In this document: positions 60,389 through 64,000 of the stretch, one piece after another
Numbering within the stretch: position 1 is the first letter of the stretch
Layout of the letters: each line of letters opens with the position of its first letter
DNA from: Phytobacter ursingii
GTDB taxonomy: Bacteria; Pseudomonadota; Gammaproteobacteria; Enterobacterales; Enterobacteriaceae
Length of the DNA stretch: 64,000 nt
Reading direction: 5' to 3'
NCBI GenBank assembly: GCA_901456055.1
Contig: CABDWT010000017.1
Coordinates: forward strand, 1-64,000
Program-made: the position numbers and the translations under genes
Notes under the pieces: generated by a model
Told to the model about the DNA's origin: nothing
Database searches by the model: none
Seen by the model: only the letters and a program-made list of their open reading frames with translations

Positions 60389-61483
60389 TTACAGTGTCAT
60401 TTGCTCACAATCAGCGCGTAAGCGATCGACCTCCTCCTGGGGCATACCCGCGCGTACTGCCGCCGCGCAAATCCCCTGCCAGCTCCCCGGATCCAACGGA
60501 ATCCCCTGCGTCTTACGCAGACGTCGATTGTTCTCTTCCCACTCGCCTGGCACCAGAATCGGCTCATCATGGCTATGCGGCGATTGTTTCACCCATTCAA
60601 CAAAGGCGTGCGTTTGTTGCTGCATATCCGGCGCGGCAAACATTTCCGGATTCAATATAAGGGTGGTCATACAGTTGAATATGGCATCGACGCTCTCCTG
60701 GAGAGTGTCTTTATGGGTGGTTAGTCCGCCGGACAGGGCTCCGCCCATAATTTCGCACAGCGCCGCCAGCGCATAGCCTTTATGTTGCGCGAAAGTCAAC
60801 AGTGACCCCAGCGGCGAACGATGCATGACCGACGGATCGTTAGTGGGATGCCCCTGCGCATCAATGAGACAGCCATCTGGCACCGGTTCGCCTTTGTGGT
60901 AAGCCACTCGCGTTTTCCCAAATGCAATGGCGCTGGTGGCATAGTCCAACAGCAGTGGCGGCTGCCCTTCCCGCGGGAAAACCACGCAAAAAGGATTTGT
61001 TCCGAACCGGCTGTCTGTTCCGCCAAAAGGGGCCACCATCGGATCGCCGACGACACTGACAAAATGGACAGAGACAAAACCGGCCGCTGCGCACTGTTCG
61101 GCCCAGTAGCCAATACGCCCGATATGATGGGAATTGTGAAGTCCAACGGCGGCGAGGCCGTGTTGTCTGGCCTTTTCAATGCCAAGCGTCATCGCTTCAT
61201 GCGCCGCGACCTGGCCAAAAGCCTGATTCCCATTGAGGGTCACCACCGCGCCCATATCCTTCACGACGCTGGCATGGCGGTTGAGTTGCAGGTAGCCCTG
61301 TTCAAGGGAGCGAACATAGCTCGGGATCATCCCTACGCCATGAGAATCGTGTCCTGCAAGGTTTGCCGCGAGTAGATGCTCCGCAACCAGCTGAGCTTCC
61401 TGAGGCTCGCTGCCCGCATAGTGCAGGATTTTCTCGATAAAATGGTGTAAGCGCCGGGGATGAAGACGAAGCCCTGTATTCAT
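60389..61483 (-). CDS. Malate/L-lactate dehydrogenase-family oxidoreductase, HcxB (YbiC)-like
   Basis: A 364-residue NAD(P)-dependent dehydrogenase of the YlbC/YbiC family from the ATG at 61483 (GGAG upstream; the longer open frame is intergenic). Family blocks: NLAGHDSHGVGMIPSYVR (catalytic His), VGLHNSHHIGRIGYWAEQCA, GTDSRFGTNPFCVVFP and LLTFAQHKGYALAALCEIMGGALSGG. Very similar to E. coli HcxB, which reduces 2-oxo acids such as hydroxyphenylpyruvate; likely a paralogue with a related substrate. Confidence 0.9.
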   Translation of the reverse strand: MNTGLRLHPRRLHHFIEKILHYAGSEPQEAQLVAEHLLAANLAGHDSHGVGMIPSYVRSLEQGYLQLNRHASVVKDMGAVVTLNGNQAFGQVAAHEAMTLGIEKARQHGLAAVGLHNSHHIGRIGYWAEQCAAAGFVSVHFVSVVGDPMVAPFGGTDSRFGTNPFCVVFPREGQPPLLLDYATSAIAFGKTRVAYHKGEPVPDGCLIDAQGHPTNDPSVMHRSPLGSLLTFAQHKGYALAALCEIMGGALSGGLTTHKDTLQESVDAIFNCMTTLILNPEMFAAPDMQQQTHAFVEWVKQSPHSHDEPILVPGEWEENNRRLRKTQGIPLDPGSWQGICAAAVRAGMPQEEVDRLRADCEQMTL

Positions 61484-61677
61484 TGAAAATTCTCCATTTA
61501 TTATGTTGTTGTCTGCATTTCCATGCTGCATCTGCGCTTGCCTGAGGTCAATAACTGTACTGACACAGAGAATAATGACCTGGAGATTGTTTCTGAGCGG
61601 GATAAACATGCAATCCACGGTGTCAGTGCCGGGCATCTATGCTTTAATTTCTCCATGACAGAACGAAGGAGTGGCTT

Positions 61678-62250
61678 ATGAGTTTTTTTCGTCCGGTGGC
61701 GCTGGAACACGCCAGCCGCTTGCTGAATCACGGCCCTACCATATTGATAACCAGCCGTGATGAGAGTATCGACCGCCGCAATGTCATGGCCGCAGCGTGG
61801 TCAATGCCCGTTGAGTTTTCCCCCGCCCGTATCGCTATTGTGGTGGATAAAAGCACCTGGTCGCGTGAACTGATAGAACGCAGTGGGATGTTTGGCATTG
61901 TGGTTCCGGGCGTGGCGGCCACTCGCTGGACCTGGGCGGTGGGCAGCGTGAGCGGTCGCGAAGAGGATAAATTCAACTGCTACGGTATTCCGGCTATCGC
62001 TGGCCCGGTGCTGGGTTTGCCCGTCGTGGAGGAAAAATGTCTGGCGTGGATGGAATGTCGCCTGTTACCGCCGACAGCGGCGCAGGAAAAATATGACACC
62101 CTGTTTGGCGAGGTGGTTTCTGCGGCCGCGGATGAACGCGCCTTTAGTAACGGTCACTGGCAGTTTGATGATGATCTGTTGAATACCATCCACCATCTGG
62201 GCGGCGGTAATTTCGTCACCAGCGGCAAGTTGATAAACGTACCGGGTTGA
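61678..62250 (+). CDS. yddH: YddH, flavin reductase-family protein
   Basis: A 190-residue FMN-binding split-barrel protein resembling E. coli YddH (LNHGPTILITSRDESIDRRNVMAAAWSMPVEFSPARIAIVVDKSTWSRELIE at about 17-68; DKFNCYGIPAIAGP; EEKCLAWMECRLLP). Binds flavin; physiological role unknown. In E. coli it lies between pptA and nhoA; here pptA is adjacent but nhoA is displaced. Confidence 0.92.
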   Translation: MSFFRPVALEHASRLLNHGPTILITSRDESIDRRNVMAAAWSMPVEFSPARIAIVVDKSTWSRELIERSGMFGIVVPGVAATRWTWAVGSVSGREEDKFNCYGIPAIAGPVLGLPVVEEKCLAWMECRLLPPTAAQEKYDTLFGEVVSAAADERAFSNGHWQFDDDLLNTIHHLGGGNFVTSGKLINVPG

Positions 62251-62269
62251 CCCGAAAATCGCCCCGCTA

Positions 62270-62309
62270 AGCTAGCGCTTGCGGGAATAATTCCCGGCCG
62301 CGGCTAGCT
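62270..62309. repeat. Imperfect long hairpin downstream of yddH
   Basis: Outer stem AGCTAGC (62270-62276) with GCTAGCT (62303-62309) and inner stem CGGGAA-TAA-TTCCCG (62282-62296). It lies 20 bases after the yddH stop with no U tract. Could end the yddH transcript or stabilise it. Confidence 0.45.
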
Positions 62310-62517
62310 GCACACTCTGCGCTAATGGGGTGTAAAAATGTCGCTGCGGTTGCCGGTCAGCCGTCAACGCCTCATCGATTTTCAGCCGGACCCTGTTTTA
62401 TTCTCATTACGCGGTGTTATCGCTGTAAAACATACTATGACCGGGGATTTCTCAGCCTTCCGGGAGAAAGCGGGAGTGAGGGGAAAAAGCCAGTGCAGAC
62501 ATTTCCCCTGCAGCCTG

Positions 62518-62748
62518 TCACATCTGATAACCCGGCTTCTTAATCAGCCGCGCCATCTGTGGTGCGATTTCCGTATCCCATACTTCGCCTTTCCACGCGT
62601 CCGGGTCTATCTGTGTTAACGCGACGCTGACTGAACTGTCTTTGCTGCCTAAATGGCGAACAATGACGTCGGCGATATCGGCAGCCAATGCGGTTTTTTG
62701 CTCATCGTTCAGGTCACGGGGGAAACATTTGATATCAATGTGTGGCAT
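62518..62748 (-). CDS. pptA: PptA, 4-oxalocrotonate tautomerase-family enzyme
   Basis: A 76-residue tautomerase starting [18 protein letters not shown], near-identical at the start to E. coli PptA (YdcE). Pro1, exposed after Met removal, is the catalytic base. Converts phenylpyruvate-type enol/keto forms in vitro. Convergent with yddH. Confidence 0.95.
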   Translation of the reverse strand: MPHIDIKCFPRDLNDEQKTALAADIADVIVRHLGSKDSSVSVALTQIDPDAWKGEVWDTEIAPQMARLIKKPGYQM

Positions 62749-62803
62749 GGTGTGCTCCTTGTTATGGGCCTATCAACCTACCACACTGAAAAAGCGCCGG
62801 TTA

Positions 62804-63421
62804 TCAAATAATGTCGTTATGGTGTAAAACAGGCTGGAGCTTCGCAACGGCGCAAACCGCGTCGGCAATTGCGGCGATGTTCGGCGTATTCTCCTTAAAC
62901 CAGCCGTGCCGCGGCCCCCAGGTTCTTATCACACAGATATAGATATCCAACAAGGTCAGCTGTTCGCCAAATGCATAAGGCGCGGCTTTGAGTTGCTGAT
63001 CAAACCAGATATACAGTGATTTTCGATAGGCCACACAGTGCTCCCGCAACTGATCCGCAGCATCGGGCACGAACCGTTCGGGATAGTCAGCATAGGTGAA
63101 TGTCGGGTAAACATTGGCCACCAGCCAGACCAACAGTCGCCAGAACTGATTGCGCTCAGGTGTACCGGGCGCAGGAGCAAGGTGCGGGTGTTTATCAAGA
63201 ATCATCAAGGCGATGGCCGCCGACTCGGTCAGGATACTGCCATCGTCAAGTTGCAGCGTTGGCACCTGACACAAGGGGTTGAGTTTCAGCAATTTTTCCT
63301 GGTTGTGCCCTGGCGAATCAAAACCGTCAATATTCTCGAACTGATACGGGATGTCTGCCAGTGTCAACATCAGTTCACTGATGGCTGAACCCCAGCCGGG
63401 TGCGCCGTAAACGGTGATCAT
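62804..63421 (-). CDS. yncG: Glutathione S-transferase-like protein, YncG-like
   Basis: A 205-residue GST: thioredoxin-fold N-terminal domain (MITVYGAPGWGSAISELMLTLADIPYQFENI; CQVPTLQLDDGSILTESAAIALMI) and helical C-terminal domain (FGEQLTLLDIYICVIRTWGPRH). Resembles E. coli YncG over its whole length as I recall it. Substrate unknown; detoxification of electrophiles is the general role. Confidence 0.9.
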   Translation of the reverse strand: MITVYGAPGWGSAISELMLTLADIPYQFENIDGFDSPGHNQEKLLKLNPLCQVPTLQLDDGSILTESAAIALMILDKHPHLAPAPGTPERNQFWRLLVWLVANVYPTFTYADYPERFVPDAADQLREHCVAYRKSLYIWFDQQLKAAPYAFGEQLTLLDIYICVIRTWGPRHGWFKENTPNIAAIADAVCAVAKLQPVLHHNDII

Positions 63422-63453
63422 ATGACCTCCTTTCTTGCGAGTGAGTAGTAAGT

Positions 63454-63984
63454 CTACGTCAAACTGGCAATAAGGCTATCGACCTGCTTCGGGTGAGTGA
63501 GACGCACAAAGCGAATATGTTGATATTGCGGATTCGCCATATCCGCGGCGTAGCGTACCCGGTTATTACGCCAGGTTTTGAGTGTCCAGATAATGATCGA
63601 GTCGCGGCTAAAAAAAGCACGGCGGAAACTTTCCGTATTACCGGTACCGGGCCAAAGCTCTTTTCCATGCCAGGCTCGGCGAACCACCCGCAGAACCGCC
63701 TGGCGCAGCGTGCGCCAGAAGCCGTAATCCAGCCAGATAACCAGATCAACATCCCGCCATTTGATCGGGCGGGATCGGTTATAATTACCGTCCAGTACCC
63801 AGCCAGGCGTGGCATTTAACGTCTCTTCCAGTAATGCGTAAAAGTCCTCATCACTGCGCCCTTGCCACTCGGGCAACCAGTAAAGTCTGTCCATTTCGAT
63901 ATACGGCACATTAAGCTGCGCGGCCAGCCGCCGCGAAAGCGTGCTTTTACCGCTGCCGCTGGTGCCGATGACATTAATTTTCAT
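63454..63984 (-). CDS. P-loop nucleotide kinase-like ATPase (topology-modulation/adenylate-kinase type)
   Basis: A 176-residue P-loop protein: Walker A GTSGSGKST (7-15), MDRLYWLPEW (about 32-41), DGNYNRSRPIKWRDVDLVIWLDY (about 65-87) as the Walker B and lid region. It belongs to the AAA_18/FlaR-like kinase group often annotated as DNA topology modulation or adenylate kinase; true substrate unknown. Ends about 32 bases upstream of the GST gene on the same strand. Confidence 0.85.
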   Translation of the reverse strand: MKINVIGTSGSGKSTLSRRLAAQLNVPYIEMDRLYWLPEWQGRSDEDFYALLEETLNATPGWVLDGNYNRSRPIKWRDVDLVIWLDYGFWRTLRQAVLRVVRRAWHGKELWPGTGNTESFRRAFFSRDSIIIWTLKTWRNNRVRYAADMANPQYQHIRFVRLTHPKQVDSLIASLT

Positions 63985-64000
63985 ACCGTTACGCCGATTC

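Noticed and set aside
1-64000. CRISPR array, rRNA, tRNA or insertion sequence
   Set aside because: No regularly spaced repeats, no transposase frames with terminal repeats and no recognisable tRNA or rRNA sequence were seen on reading the window.

Overview
This window looks like chromosome from a member of the Enterobacteriaceae close to Escherichia, Salmonella and Citrobacter. Citrobacter is my best guess, but the genus cannot be fixed from sequence alone. The evidence is a set of genes recognisable from the E. coli/Salmonella region around fdnGHI: sra, maeA, fdnGHI, yddG, smvA with its TetR regulator, nhoA, yddH, pptA and a yncG-like glutathione transferase. They are interleaved with many accessory genes. 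I saw no rRNA, tRNA, CRISPR array or intact insertion sequence.

Layout. 1-5.5 kb: the end of an arsenic operon (arsR, arsD cut by the window edge), a quinone-reductase-like gene followed by two truncated gene remnants, a LysR regulator, and an isolated pair made of a tail-collar protein and a DUF6916-like protein. 5.6-9.8 kb: an iron-type ABC importer (binding protein, FecCD permease, ATPase) plus an MFS transporter behind a promoter with two Fur-like boxes. 9.9-11.5 kb: an AT-rich pair, a protein with a hydrophobic hairpin and a four-helix membrane protein, that resembles an effector/immunity pair. 11.6-19.3 kb: a GlxA-type regulator, a glyceraldehyde-3-phosphate dehydrogenase paralogue, and a seven-gene set on the minus strand (XRE-cupin regulator, DUF1989 protein, M20 amidase, polar amino-acid ABC transporter) whose first gene lies behind a sigma-54 promoter and NtrC-like sites. 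19.6-29.8 kb: small transporters, acetyltransferases, regulators and a secreted lipase.

29.8-36.2 kb: a signalling cluster with a Cache-GGDEF diguanylate cyclase, a BLUF-EAL blue-light phosphodiesterase of the BlrP1 type, an Aer-like energy-taxis receptor and a periplasmic PL5 alginate lyase. 36.3-44.9 kb: sra, maeA, a PuuA-like glutamine synthetase homologue, an ABC-F ATPase preceded by two short upstream ORFs and alternative hairpins, a VOC protein, an AraJ-like exporter and a PPK2 polyphosphate kinase. 45.1-54.9 kb: the selenocysteine-containing formate dehydrogenase N operon, yddG, an Xre/RES toxin-antitoxin module on its own inverted-repeat operator, smvA/smvR and nhoA. 54.9-64 kb: an Fe3+/phosphosugar-type ABC operon headed by a 30-codon ORF, a second GGDEF protein, a hydroxycarboxylate dehydrogenase, yddH, pptA, a GST and a P-loop kinase.

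The strongest leads for new biology are the ABC-F leader region (40.07-40.26 kb), the effector/immunity-like pair (9.96-11.5 kb), the NtrC/sigma-54 nitrogen-scavenging operon and the light/c-di-GMP/alginate-lyase cluster.
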